This document shows, one piece after another, positions 44,338 through 52,882 of a stretch of 64,000 nt of DNA; position 1 is the stretch's first letter; every line of letters begins with the position of its first letter. The stretch spans positions 4,536 to 68,535 of the forward strand of contig CAZOWM010000015.1 of assembly GCA_964583615.1 (NCBI GenBank), read 5' to 3'. Both the position numbers and the translations under genes were made by a program. The notes beneath the pieces are model-generated. The model did no database searches. It worked only from the letters and a program-made list of their open reading frames with translations, and was not told where the DNA came from. The stretch comes from CAZOWM01 sp964583615 (GTDB lineage: Bacteria > Spirochaetota > B62-G9 > DRHN01).

Positions 44338-44935
44338 CTACTCCTGTGCAACCAGGTGCTGTACATTGATCGGAAGCCTGTTCAACACCCTCACCTCTGT
44401 TCCAAACTTTCCGAGCATTTTTTCACAAAGCACGAAATCGAGACCAGGGATCTTCACATCGTCCCACTGGAAACACGGCTCTGGGAGTCAGAAGCGCGAT
44501 TCTACCGGGCGTACACCCCGCCGCCTCTTCGATGACGTCCTGAACCTGCTCTGCATCTATCGGATAATCCTCATCTGCAAGCTTGAGCATTTCAACCTTG
44601 TGCACCTTCGCTCCTGACCGCGGGGCGAGCTGTTCCGCAACATATCCTCCCTCCAGGCCTGCGAGTATATGAAACCCACTCCTGCCGATCACTCCCGCAA
44701 CCGGTTCGATGGAAATATTGGTATTTCCTCCCAGGTAGGGGACATCACCGTTGTAGTGCTCATCAGAATACACGATTCCGCACTCGAACCCTCTCTGTAT
44801 CAGAGCATAGGAGAGCTGTGCACCCGCCCGCAAGGGAATTCGCACTGCTGTTCGGTCCCCTTTGTGATATTCACCCACATGCTGCCGGACAGAAACGCCC
44901 GTTCTCACACCTTCAATGTAGTATACCTTCCGCAC
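44338..44935 (-). pseudogene. Unrecognised gene broken by a single frameshift
   Basis: From 44935 a protein-like frame runs through GIVYSDEHYNGDVPYLGGN and AGVIGRSGFHILAGLEGGY to IALLTPRAVFP near 44468, then reads a nonsense tail to 44423. A second frame continues with DDVKIPGLDFVLCEKMLGKF and RVLNRLPINVQHLVAQE to a TAG at 44338-44340. The two join into one about 198-residue protein if one base is gained or two are lost near 44455-44470. I do not recognise the family; it has no signal peptide or membrane span. It lies just downstream of the RND pump gene. A sequencing error is an equally good explanation. Confidence 0.6.
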
Positions 44936-44979
44936 AGCGCTTGTTCAAACGTTTTCCCCATATCCCGGTCAGCGTTCTC

Positions 44980-47900
44980 TCATGTTTTTTCCCTTCCGAA
45001 GGCCCTGCCAAGATCGTAAAAGATCATATACAGACAGGGAACGAGTATCAGAGTCGTGGGTGTGGCAAAAAGAAGCCCGTACCCGAGAGCGAGCGCCATC
45101 GGAGACATATAAAGATCGCTTCCTCCTATCCCGTAGGCGAGAGGAAGGAGCCCGACAACGGTCGTGAGTGTTGTGAGCAGGATCGCCCGCAGCCTGTTTG
45201 TTGTTCCAGTGGCAACGAGCTCCCGCATCGGCATGTCGGGAAACTGTTTTCTCAGATCGTTAAGATGGTTTACAAGAACAAGCGAGTCGTTCACCACGAC
45301 GCCTCCGAGACCCACCGCGCCGATGAGCGCAAGAAACCCCAACGGCTCTCCGTGGAGCGCGAGCGCCACGATCACTCCCACAAACCCGAAGGGCACGGCT
45401 ATCAGCACCAAAAAAGGCTGGGTGAATGAATTGAACAGCAGAATGAGAAGGAAGTAAATGCCTATGAAGGCAATCACAAAGGTTGTGAGGATGTTTGTAA
45501 TCGATTCCCTACTCTCCTTGGCTTCACCGCCGACACTGATCCGCATGCCGGGGAATCTGTTTTCCAGATCCCTGAGATGCGCCGTCACCGCTTCATTCAC
45601 CGCGAGGGAGGTCGTTGCATCTGTGTCCACATCCGCCTCCACAGTGGTGGCCCTTTCACCTTCGAAGTGGCGATACGCGCTGGGACCCGGGCCCGTCTCG
45701 AGACGCGCAACCTCGTGAAGCTTTATCAAACGTCCCTGTACATTGGGCACCACGAGGTTCTGAAGATACCGGGTATTCTTTCTGGCCTGCTGGGCGAGCC
45801 GGACCCTGAAATCTACGTCTTCATCGCCGTCGCGAAAAGAGGTTACCACTTCACCGTCGTATGCGATGCGCACGTTTTGGGCCACATCCGCCACACTGAG
45901 CCCGAGCCGCGCGAGCCGGTCGTAATTCAACTTGATCTCTATCTGGTCTTTTCCAAATTTGTCGTTTCTGTCTATATCCTTTACTCCTTCAATCTCAGAG
46001 AGAATTGTGACAACTTCATCCGTCAGCCCGCGCCTTACCTCATCGTCATGCCCGATTATTTTTAGACTGATGGCCTTTCCCACCGGAGGTCCACCCGCAT
46101 CGATCTCGTATGTGATTTTTTCGAATCCCTCCAGTTGTTCTGTCCTGCCTCTAATATCCTCGATGATCTGATCTGCGGTTCTGGTTCTCTCCGAAAAAGG
46201 GGTAAGGCCGACGAGTATATAAGCGTAATTCTCTGCTCTTCCGACCCAGCCGATTACGCCGATGCGTGTGATATAGGTGTCGAGTTCGTCAAACGGCATG
46301 GCGGAAACGATCTCTTCGACCTCCTTTACCTTTTCCGACGTCGATTGAAGCGAGGTTCCCCGCGGACACTCGATGTAAATTGCAAATCTCTCCGCACCTT
46401 TCGCCGGAAAGAGAATGAAATCCATATTGGTCCGCATGTACCACAGTGCGAGAAAAAAAATCCCGATAAACACCACGAATATCGGATATCTTCCCTTTAG
46501 AAACCCTTTTGCAAATTTGCTGTAGATGCCCTTCAGCCGCTCAAACCACTTGGGCACGATCCTGTGCAGCGCCTTTCTTTCCGCTTTCTCGAGTCCCCGT
46601 TTCAGATGTGCGGGAAGCGCGAACACAGCCTCGAAAAGCGAAATGAAGAGTGCGAGGCTCACTGTGAGGGGTATCACGTAAATGAACTTCCCGAGCATCC
46701 CCTTCATGAAAAACATGGGAGCGAATGCGAGAAAGGTGGTCAGTACCGTGGTGAGTACCGGGAAGAACACCTCGTTCACGCCGTTTACCGCCGCATCGAG
46801 AGGCGTGTCACCGAGGTATCGCCTGAATGCGATATTCTCGGAGATGATGATCCCGTCGTCAACGATGATTCCGATTACCAGGATCAGGGATGCGAGAGAG
46901 ATCGTGTCCAAAAAAGTCCCGAAGAAGGGCATGAGGAAAAACACACCCAGCATGGAGACCGGAATCCCCACGGCCACCCAGAAAGCAGTCCGGATGTTGA
47001 GAAAGATCGTGAGCATAATCACAACGAGCACAAGGCCGATCGCGCCGTTATTCAAAACAATCCCGAACCCACTTCTCACGTATTTGGACATATCGTTCGC
47101 ATAGATGATCTGCACGGGACCGTACCTGTAGATGTTCTTCTCCCGTGTGTAATGACTGAAATACCGCACGATCGCGGAAAACACTCCCGCCTTTTTCTCC
47201 CTCTCATCGTCGAGCTGTATGTATCCCGCATACTTACCGCGCCCCGTCTCTTCCCTGATGAGGTTTTTTATCGCTTTCGCTGTTCGAATAATGTCTGCAT
47301 TTTCACTCTTGTTGATCACAAACGAGATGGCGTACCTTCCCTCCATCCTCGAAATGATGTCTTCCTCCTTGAACTCGTCTCTCACTACGGCAAGGTCTTT
47401 GACCTTTATGGACGGACCCTCAAAGGTGGTGCGCACAATGACGTCACCGACCTCCTCCGGCTCTCTAAACTGCGCGAGTGTGACCACATTCTTTTCGCTA
47501 GTGAAAGACTCGAAGGTCCCCCCTGTCATCCTTATGTTTCGCGCCTTGATCGCCTGTATGATCTCTCTGAGTGGAAGCTGGTAACGGTCGAGTGCGCGGG
47601 GATCGACTTCGACCTTCACTTCACGCGCGCGGTAGCCGTATTTTTCAAGGCTTGAGACACCCGGCACATCCTTGAGCTTTTTCTCGAAGTTCTTTGCAAT
47701 CTCTCTCAGCTCGCTGTAGGAAACACTGCCGGTAATACCCACCTCGATGATGGGAAAAATCGCAGTGGTGATCTCCGTGATGAGTGGGGATTCGGTCACC
47801 TCATCCGGAAAATCGGTAACCCTCCCCACCGCCTCCCGTAAGTCGGTTTTCACACCGTCCATGTCCTTCACGTCCGGATCTATCATCACATCGACGATCG

Positions 47901-48168
47901 AAAGATTCTCCATTGAGGTGGATGTGATCTGCTCGATTCCGGTCACGTTTTTCAGTTCGTCCTCGAGCCTATTCGTTACGTTCAGCTCCACGTCCTCTGG
48001 CGATGCACCAGGGTACGTCGTGGTGATCACCACCTCACCGATATCCACCTCCGGAAACTGATCTCTCTTCAGCGTTCTCAAAGAGTTCAGCCCGAGCATG
48101 ACAACCCCTATGGTGAAGAGCGTCGCGAGTATGTGCCTGCGTGAAAAAAAATCAAACACCCCTCTCAT
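44980..48168 (-). CDS. RND-family efflux transporter, AcrB/CzcA-like inner-membrane pump
   Basis: 1062 residues with the RND layout: a span near the N-terminus (HILATLFTIGVVMLGLNSL), a first periplasmic domain, spans 2-6 (about 345-545), a second periplasmic domain and spans 8-12. The porter signature PGASPEDVELNVTNRLEDEL and the proton-relay pair in VIGIIVDDGIIISEN (span 4) are present. It would export drugs, lipids or metals with proton influx. ATG 48168 has GGGGG upstream. No membrane-fusion-protein gene lies next to it, and the nearest TolC is far away, so partners are encoded elsewhere. Confidence 0.94.
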   Translation of the reverse strand: MRGVFDFFSRRHILATLFTIGVVMLGLNSLRTLKRDQFPEVDIGEVVITTTYPGASPEDVELNVTNRLEDELKNVTGIEQITSTSMENLSIVDVMIDPDVKDMDGVKTDLREAVGRVTDFPDEVTESPLITEITTAIFPIIEVGITGSVSYSELREIAKNFEKKLKDVPGVSSLEKYGYRAREVKVEVDPRALDRYQLPLREIIQAIKARNIRMTGGTFESFTSEKNVVTLAQFREPEEVGDVIVRTTFEGPSIKVKDLAVVRDEFKEEDIISRMEGRYAISFVINKSENADIIRTAKAIKNLIREETGRGKYAGYIQLDDEREKKAGVFSAIVRYFSHYTREKNIYRYGPVQIIYANDMSKYVRSGFGIVLNNGAIGLVLVVIMLTIFLNIRTAFWVAVGIPVSMLGVFFLMPFFGTFLDTISLASLILVIGIIVDDGIIISENIAFRRYLGDTPLDAAVNGVNEVFFPVLTTVLTTFLAFAPMFFMKGMLGKFIYVIPLTVSLALFISLFEAVFALPAHLKRGLEKAERKALHRIVPKWFERLKGIYSKFAKGFLKGRYPIFVVFIGIFFLALWYMRTNMDFILFPAKGAERFAIYIECPRGTSLQSTSEKVKEVEEIVSAMPFDELDTYITRIGVIGWVGRAENYAYILVGLTPFSERTRTADQIIEDIRGRTEQLEGFEKITYEIDAGGPPVGKAISLKIIGHDDEVRRGLTDEVVTILSEIEGVKDIDRNDKFGKDQIEIKLNYDRLARLGLSVADVAQNVRIAYDGEVVTSFRDGDEDVDFRVRLAQQARKNTRYLQNLVVPNVQGRLIKLHEVARLETGPGPSAYRHFEGERATTVEADVDTDATTSLAVNEAVTAHLRDLENRFPGMRISVGGEAKESRESITNILTTFVIAFIGIYFLLILLFNSFTQPFLVLIAVPFGFVGVIVALALHGEPLGFLALIGAVGLGGVVVNDSLVLVNHLNDLRKQFPDMPMRELVATGTTNRLRAILLTTLTTVVGLLPLAYGIGGSDLYMSPMALALGYGLLFATPTTLILVPCLYMIFYDLGRAFGREKT

Positions 48169-48376
48169 GGCCGTTCCCCCCTTCACGGTATAAAATATTT
48201 CCCCTACATATCATGTTTTTTTCATTTTTTCAACACATATATCGATATTGGCGGCAGTGAGTCAGATCGCGCACGTGGCCATAATGAGGGGCTGGGGAAC
48301 ACGGTTTACTAAATGGATTAAACTGGCGAAAGAAAAAGTATTTGTATCACGGCTTTTGATGCATTATGAAGAGGGT

Positions 48377-48493
48377 TTAATAATCAAATAATCTCATATC
48401 AGGGGTATTGTTCAGACACGGCTCGCGCAAATTCATATGGGTGGCCCATCGCTCGTGCGTATCTTCGGTTTCCTCCATCTGTGAGTACAGCAT
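48377..48493 (-). other. Short protein-like frame downstream of the cupin isomerase
   Basis: 38 codons from ATG 48493 encode MEETEDTHERWATHMNLREP and end MRLFDY, in the same frame as the isomerase and after its TGA at 48503-48505. It has no ribosome site. It may be the tail of a lost gene or an extension of the isomerase behind a stop. The rest of 48169-48376 shows only a possible -35/-10 for the RND gene (TTGAAA, 17, TATGTA). Confidence 0.3.
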
Positions 48494-48502
48494 TTCACAT
48501 GA

Positions 48503-49705
48503 TCAGCCGGAGTACTTCTTTATAAACGGAATATCGGTGTTTATTTCCGGGCCGAAAAATTTAAACACAATGAGGTCCCCGCTTCCCGTATTTTCAATGG
48601 GAAATCCTTCTGTGGCCTTTTTATGGGTAACGAGCATCTCGTCAACACCGAAGGTCTTAGATTCGACCTGATGTCCGTCGATCGTACCGCTCCCCTTCCA
48701 CACGAGCACATTGTACACGCCATTGTCCCGGCTTTGAAAGCTCTGTCCGGGAAACACGGTGAGTTTTTTCCCACTGAACTTCTTTGTGTTGTAGTAGATC
48801 CACTCCTCGTGCCCGCCTTCCTGTCGTGTGTTTTCAACGGGTATCGGCTCGAGGTGGCGATTCTCATAAAAGTAGGGGTCTCCGTTGATCTCCCAGTCAC
48901 ACTGCTCGAGCACGGCTCTCTCACCAAGACGTTTTTTATCCTCCTCGCTCACATCCTTGAAGAGAAGGCTTTTCGGGGTGGTTCTGCCGTTCAGCTTGGC
49001 CTGAAGCATGGCGAAAACATCTGAATCTTCCTGGAGCTCAAGGGTGAGCGCAGTACCGGGAGCATGCAGCACGCCTGAAGGCAGGTGAAATCCCTCTCCG
49101 GGCACGTTGAGATAGGCACGTGCATGTTTGAGGATGAGATCACTGTTCCAGTCCACAAGATAGGGGAGAAGTGTTTCGATCTGCTTCCCCTGGTCAACGA
49201 GGAAGGGGTGTACACCGAAGAAGGTCTCGGGGTGGGGGCCGAGCTCAACGTCCTCGAGAAAGTAGTACGCTTCCTCCTTCGCGTTCTTTCCCACTTTTTC
49301 CGCATCGTGCTGCATCTGATGCAGGTGATAGTGGATCCTCGAGCCGAAATCGTAAATCTTCACAAGTCTTCCGAGTCCCGCGTGGGCCTGTGCGTACTCT
49401 TCTCCCATGAAGGTATCTGGGCACACTCTCACCGCATCAATGAGCAGGATGTCATCCCCCTCTATGTCGAGGTATGAGAGCCCTTCATCGTCTGGTCCGA
49501 TTGCGTTGTCAGCCTTGGTGACCGAGGCCAGCCATCGCTCGGTAATGAATCCCCGTTCTCCGACATCATACTCCTCCTCCTTCAGACCCAGACGGTACCC
49601 TGGCGGAAGAAAGTCCCGGGCCACCCAGCATGGCCTCAGATAGAGTACGCCGTTGTGTTTCTCGACAGCGTTTTCCACAATTTTCCGAATTCTCGCATCG
49701 TCCAT
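48503..49705 (-). CDS. Cupin protein related to class I mannose-6-phosphate isomerase
   Basis: 400 residues. The central cupin has metal-ligand candidates RIHYHLHQMQHDAEK and the isomerase-like segment PGEGFHLPSGVLHAPGT. A second cupin follows at about 280-390 (GSGTIDGHQVESKTFGVDEM). The layout resembles phosphomannose isomerase, with an uncertain substrate. Many such proteins in anaerobes are annotated only as hypothetical. It ends before a short protein-like frame in the same frame (48377-48493). Confidence 0.72.
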   Translation of the reverse strand: MDDARIRKIVENAVEKHNGVLYLRPCWVARDFLPPGYRLGLKEEEYDVGERGFITERWLASVTKADNAIGPDDEGLSYLDIEGDDILLIDAVRVCPDTFMGEEYAQAHAGLGRLVKIYDFGSRIHYHLHQMQHDAEKVGKNAKEEAYYFLEDVELGPHPETFFGVHPFLVDQGKQIETLLPYLVDWNSDLILKHARAYLNVPGEGFHLPSGVLHAPGTALTLELQEDSDVFAMLQAKLNGRTTPKSLLFKDVSEEDKKRLGERAVLEQCDWEINGDPYFYENRHLEPIPVENTRQEGGHEEWIYYNTKKFSGKKLTVFPGQSFQSRDNGVYNVLVWKGSGTIDGHQVESKTFGVDEMLVTHKKATEGFPIENTGSGDLIVFKFFGPEINTDIPFIKKYSG

Positions 49706-49776
49706 AGTCCTCTCCTCTCACTATCTCCAGAAAGGGATTATAAAGAATATCCCTCTTTTGCCAAACATTTTCATGA

Positions 49777-50235
49777 TCAGTCCCCCAAGCTATCATCAGA
49801 CGCATGTGTTCCCGGTGGGGAAATTTTTCTTATGAAATCCGGAGGAAGCTTCGCTGCTGCATGCCGAAGATAATCGTATCCAGCCATGAAGGTTTCCCCT
49901 TCCGCAACATGTTTTTCGTCTGATGAGCGGCTCACACGAAACGAAACGGTGAAACGGACCTTCCCCATATCAGAGACCCTCAGTCCCACCACCAGCTCAT
50001 CGCCGGGGAATATTTCGTCTTTCATTCTGACACGCGCCTCTGTCATGATGAGTCCTTTTCCCCCTCCGACATCGAATTCGGTGTATCCCAGGGACTTCAA
50101 ATATCTGACACGCACGTCGTGAAACACAAGAAGCATGCCGTCAAAACCCATGTGTCCCCCGTAGTTCAGATCCCCAACCCTCACAGTGTAGCGCGTGGTA
50201 AATAAAAACGTGCCGTTCACGGACACACACCTCAT
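49777..50235 (-). CDS. Acyl-CoA thioesterase, hotdog fold (YbgC / 4HBT type)
   Basis: 152 residues. The N-terminal half has RYTVRVGDLNYGGHMGFDGM with the Asp and His region of the 4-hydroxybenzoyl-CoA thioesterase family. The central hotdog helix reads LVFHDVRVRYLKSLGYTEFD. The strand segment GDELVVGLRVSDMGKVRF follows. It would hydrolyse an acyl-thioester, acyl chain unknown. ATG 50235 has a weak ribosome site. It is on the same strand as its neighbours but set apart from them. Confidence 0.82.
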   Translation of the reverse strand: MRCVSVNGTFLFTTRYTVRVGDLNYGGHMGFDGMLLVFHDVRVRYLKSLGYTEFDVGGGKGLIMTEARVRMKDEIFPGDELVVGLRVSDMGKVRFTVSFRVSRSSDEKHVAEGETFMAGYDYLRHAAAKLPPDFIRKISPPGTHASDDSLGD

Positions 50236-50330
50236 TCACGATCTTCGGAAAGAGTCTGTGTAGTGAGGCCCCTATCCGAAAACCGTTTCACAGGATCATT
50301 GAAAGCTCGCACATACAGATGGGACTTTGG

Positions 50331-50546
50331 CTAGAGCATTTTTTTCCCCGCGTCTGTGGCGGAGTATTTCCCGTCCTTTTCCGCGATCAGCCCTGCATCG
50401 TGCAGTTCACGGAGGCTTGATCGTATTTTAAATAGAGGCTGCCCGATCTTCTTTCCGATTTCTTCAGGAGTAACATGGGACTCCGCCGCTTTGATCAACG
50501 CGCGCCCCGATTCCGAAATGCTTCCGTCAGGATTTACACAGGCCAT
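50331..50546 (-). CDS. Small winged-helix protein downstream of peroxiredoxin
   Basis: 71 residues forming one winged-helix domain: a helix LIKAAESHVTPEEIGKKIGQ, recognition helix KIRSSLRELHDAGLI and wing EKDGKYSATDAGKKML. It starts 12 bases after the peroxiredoxin stop with AGGAGGG upstream, so the two are cotranscribed. A redox-related DNA-binding role is inferred from position only; it has no Cys in the helical part, and one Cys near residue 3. Confidence 0.75.
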   Translation of the reverse strand: MACVNPDGSISESGRALIKAAESHVTPEEIGKKIGQPLFKIRSSLRELHDAGLIAEKDGKYSATDAGKKML

Positions 50547-50558
50547 TTGACCCTCCTT

Positions 50559-51224
50559 TTACAGCGTTTTCTTGCAAAAATACCAGTCCTTGCATTCAAA
50601 AGCCTTTTCCTTGACCCGCTCTTCAGCCATTTCCTGCGTGTTGGGCGGCGGTACGATCACCTTGTCGCCTGGGCGCCAGTTCGCTGGAGTGGCAACTCCA
50701 TGCTTGTCCGTTGTCTGAAGGGCCTGAATGAGTCGGAGCATCTCGTCCATGTTTCTCCCAGTGGAGAGTGGATAGTAGATCATTGCCCTGATAATCTGCT
50801 TGTCATCGATCACGAACACGCACCGGGACGTTTCCGTCTTGCTCTCTCCCGGCATGACCATGCCGTACAGAGAGGCGACCTCCTTGTTCAGGTCCGCAAT
50901 GATAGGAAAGGTGAGTCTCTGTCCGAGCTTTTCTTCCACGTTCCTCGCCCATGCAATGTGTGAGTACACGCTGTCGATGCTCAGACCCATGAGCTCGCAG
51001 TTCATCTCCTTCAGCTTGGAGTGAATCTGCGCAAAGCCGATAAACTCCGTGGTGCATACCGGGGTAAAATCGGCAGGGTGAGAAAAGAGGATGAGCCACG
51101 ATCCTTTGAAATCCTCGAGCTTGATCTTTCCGAAGGTAGTCACTGCCTCGAACTGAGGGGCGGGCTCTCCAAGCCTGGGCAACCGTACCGTTTGATTCTG
51201 CTGTACTTCTTCCACCTGTTCCAT
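50559..51224 (-). CDS. 1-Cys peroxiredoxin (AhpC/TSA, Prx6 type)
   Basis: 221 residues reducing hydroperoxides. The peroxidatic Cys lies in SHPADFTPVCTTEF (about 52) with the supporting Thr and a later Arg in SRCVFVIDDKQ. The long C-terminal domain (about 160-221, PANWRPGDKVIVPPP) is that of the Prx6 group. GGAGG precedes ATG 51224. It is downstream of the Fur-like gene on the same strand; an AT-rich inverted repeat at 51261-51298 between them may be the operator. Confidence 0.95.
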   Translation of the reverse strand: MEQVEEVQQNQTVRLPRLGEPAPQFEAVTTFGKIKLEDFKGSWLILFSHPADFTPVCTTEFIGFAQIHSKLKEMNCELMGLSIDSVYSHIAWARNVEEKLGQRLTFPIIADLNKEVASLYGMVMPGESKTETSRCVFVIDDKQIIRAMIYYPLSTGRNMDEMLRLIQALQTTDKHGVATPANWRPGDKVIVPPPNTQEMAEERVKEKAFECKDWYFCKKTL

Positions 51225-51260
51225 TTCTTGCCTCCTGTGTTTGAAATTTATTTCCTACAA

Positions 51261-51298
51261 TATTAAATAATAGTCTGCACAACTCGTATTATTTAATA
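51261..51298. promoter_or_regulatory. Perfect 12-bp inverted repeat upstream of peroxiredoxin
   Basis: TATTAAATAATA (51261-51272) and TATTATTTAATA (51287-51298) are exact inverted copies separated by 14 bases. The composition recalls PerR/Fur boxes. It could bind the Fur-family protein encoded next door or form a weak A/T hairpin. Confidence 0.55.
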
Positions 51299-51307
51299 AA
51301 GGGACTT

Positions 51308-51727
51308 TTATTTCCCTTCGTACTGTTTCTGGGCGCATTTGTTACACAACCCGTAGAACTCTATTCTGTGCCGTTTCGCCCTGAACTGCGTTTTTTTGTT
51401 CACCATTTCGTTCAAAGAAGCATCGATCGGAAGATCGAGATCGATGATCGCCCCGCACTTTTCGCAGATAAAATGATAGTGCGGGTCCACATTCGCGTCG
51501 AATCTGTCAAAGGTGCTCCCGAAATCAATTTTCCGCACAAGCCGTTGTTCGATGAGGATGTTCAGGTTTCTGTATATCGTTCCCATGCTCAGGTCGGGGA
51601 TTTCCTCTTTCAACCTCTCATAGATCCACGCGGCTGTGGGGTGGATACTCGAGGTATGTAATATGTCGAGGATTTTTTCCCGCTGCCTGCTTCGTTTGTA
51701 TTTTTTTTCTCTGGCTTCTTTCTTCAA
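51308..51727 (-). CDS. Fur-family metal/peroxide regulator (PerR-like)
   Basis: 139 residues from TTG 51727. Winged helix at about 10-80 (RQREKILDILHTSSIHPTAAW, LSMGTIYRNLNILIEQRLV), dimerisation domain with HYHFICEKCGAIIDLD and a C-terminal CNKC, giving two Cys pairs of a structural zinc site. Regulatory His/Asp ligands are plausible (FDRFDANVDPHYHF). An ATG at 51772 in the same frame lies upstream of the -10 hexamer and so cannot be the translated start. It sits next to a peroxiredoxin, supporting a PerR role. Confidence 0.88.
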   Translation of the reverse strand: MKKEAREKKYKRSRQREKILDILHTSSIHPTAAWIYERLKEEIPDLSMGTIYRNLNILIEQRLVRKIDFGSTFDRFDANVDPHYHFICEKCGAIIDLDLPIDASLNEMVNKKTQFRAKRHRIEFYGLCNKCAQKQYEGK

Positions 51728-51744
51728 TGCACTATGTCTGATAA

Positions 51745-51783
51745 AACTAAGAATGATTATTAATTTAATCATGTTGTTGTCAA
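51745..51783 (-). promoter_or_regulatory. Promoter and Per-box-like operator of the Fur-family gene
   Basis: Minus-strand -35 TTGACA (51778-51783), 16-base spacer, -10 AATAAT (51756-51761). Over the -10 lies an imperfect palindrome TTAATAATCATTCTTA, close to the PerR box pattern, suggesting autoregulation. Confidence 0.6.
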
Positions 51784-51871
51784 AGTCAATGGCAAATTCG
51801 AACTTCCTTGAGTTGCTCTGTTATGCACTGCGCATTATTTTTATGATGAGTCTAGAGAAGAGAAGCAATTC

Positions 51872-51955
51872 ATGAAAAGTCTCAAAGGAAAGATTATATA
51901 CCTGACAGGCGCAACAAAGGGCATCGGACATGCAACGGGGAAACAGAAAGCATGA
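51872..51955 (+). pseudogene. N-terminal remnant of a short-chain dehydrogenase/reductase
   Basis: 27 codons from ATG 51872: MKSLKGKIIYLTGATKGIGH then a short tail and TGA. The T-G-A-T-K-G-I-G motif is the NAD(P)-binding signature of the family, whose members are about 250 residues. Everything after it is missing; the HU-fusion gene begins 58 bases later. A GAGAAG lies upstream. Confidence 0.7.
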
Positions 51956-52012
51956 AAAATCTTTTCCCATGTTCTATACTATAAGGAGAAAATACGCAGT
52001 GAGAGGACGACT

Positions 52013-52864
52013 ATGGAACCGTATTTCAAACAGCTTCCGGAGACCATACAAAACCACGTAAAGGAGGTTGCCAAATCGGTAAAAATACACGGTGATGAGG
52101 ACCCAATTGAGCTTGTTTCCAGGGTCTGGCTCGAAAAACGCAGGATGTTCGAAGAGCAGACGAAAAATCTCAGGATGGAAGAAACGGACATTCTTGCTTC
52201 CGACGATCCAAGGGGCGCGCTCGTACTCACCTATTCAGGTTCACTCCTCAGCCTCACGACCTCTTCAGGAAACGTGCGCATGGTGGAATATGCGAGCATC
52301 GGCCTCAGAAAGGACGTTCCTGAAATCGCACAAAAGGAAAATGCGGTCCTGTCAGGAGACGTTCGCGTTGACACCGTCGTAGAGTTTCAGGACGGACCGA
52401 TAAAGAAAAGTTCTCCCGCCCTGAAGATCGCGGTGTGCGGGAAAAATGTGGGCGAAGATGAGCAGAACAAGAGGATCCGCGAGGCAACGATATTTCTCAC
52501 CAACGGATTCGTGAAAATAAACAGGACGATTATCAGTCCGGCTGAGTCTGGACCGGACCAGTTCACAATGAAAACCATGACCGCCTACATCGCGTCAAAG
52601 AATGGATTGTCCCAGAAATTCACACGGCAGGTCCTTGAGGATTACATAAATGTGATGGAAACGGGCGTTTTGCTCGGAGCGAGCGTACCTTTCGGGAGAA
52701 TCGGAAAGCTCTATTTGAAAAAACGTCCTGCGCAGAAAGCCCGCGTCGGAAGAAACCCTTCTACCGGCGAGGAGATCACCATCAAGGCGAAACCCGAAAC
52801 CTATATACCACGTATCTCTTTCAGCAAACACCTGAAAGAAAGAGCGTCAGGCCTCAGGGTCTGA
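52013..52864 (+). CDS. HU/IHF DNA-binding protein with a novel N-terminal domain
   Basis: 283 residues. Residues about 184-272 form an HU fold: AYIASKNGLSQKFTRQVLE, the FGRIGKLYLKKRP arm start and the DNA-arm signature RVGRNPSTGEEITIKA. Residues 1-180 form a separate domain with WLEKRRMFEEQ, DDPRGALVLTYSGSLLSL, VEYASIGLRKDVPE and FVKINRTIIS. The same domain is found alone at 58457-58987. I do not know its function. GAGAGG precedes ATG 52013 and TATACT at about 51976 may be its -10. An architectural chromosome protein with a sensing or assembly domain is inferred. Confidence 0.85.
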   Translation: MEPYFKQLPETIQNHVKEVAKSVKIHGDEDPIELVSRVWLEKRRMFEEQTKNLRMEETDILASDDPRGALVLTYSGSLLSLTTSSGNVRMVEYASIGLRKDVPEIAQKENAVLSGDVRVDTVVEFQDGPIKKSSPALKIAVCGKNVGEDEQNKRIREATIFLTNGFVKINRTIISPAESGPDQFTMKTMTAYIASKNGLSQKFTRQVLEDYINVMETGVLLGASVPFGRIGKLYLKKRPAQKARVGRNPSTGEEITIKAKPETYIPRISFSKHLKERASGLRV

Positions 52865-52882
52865 CGGATTTTGTATTTTCGG

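Noticed and set aside
46564..47655. A 363-codon open frame on the plus strand
   Set aside because: It is a charged shadow of the RND pump gene with no recognisable domain.
48503..48505. TGA of the cupin isomerase as selenocysteine
   Set aside because: No SECIS-like stem-loop is evident just after it and the protein ends at the usual family position.
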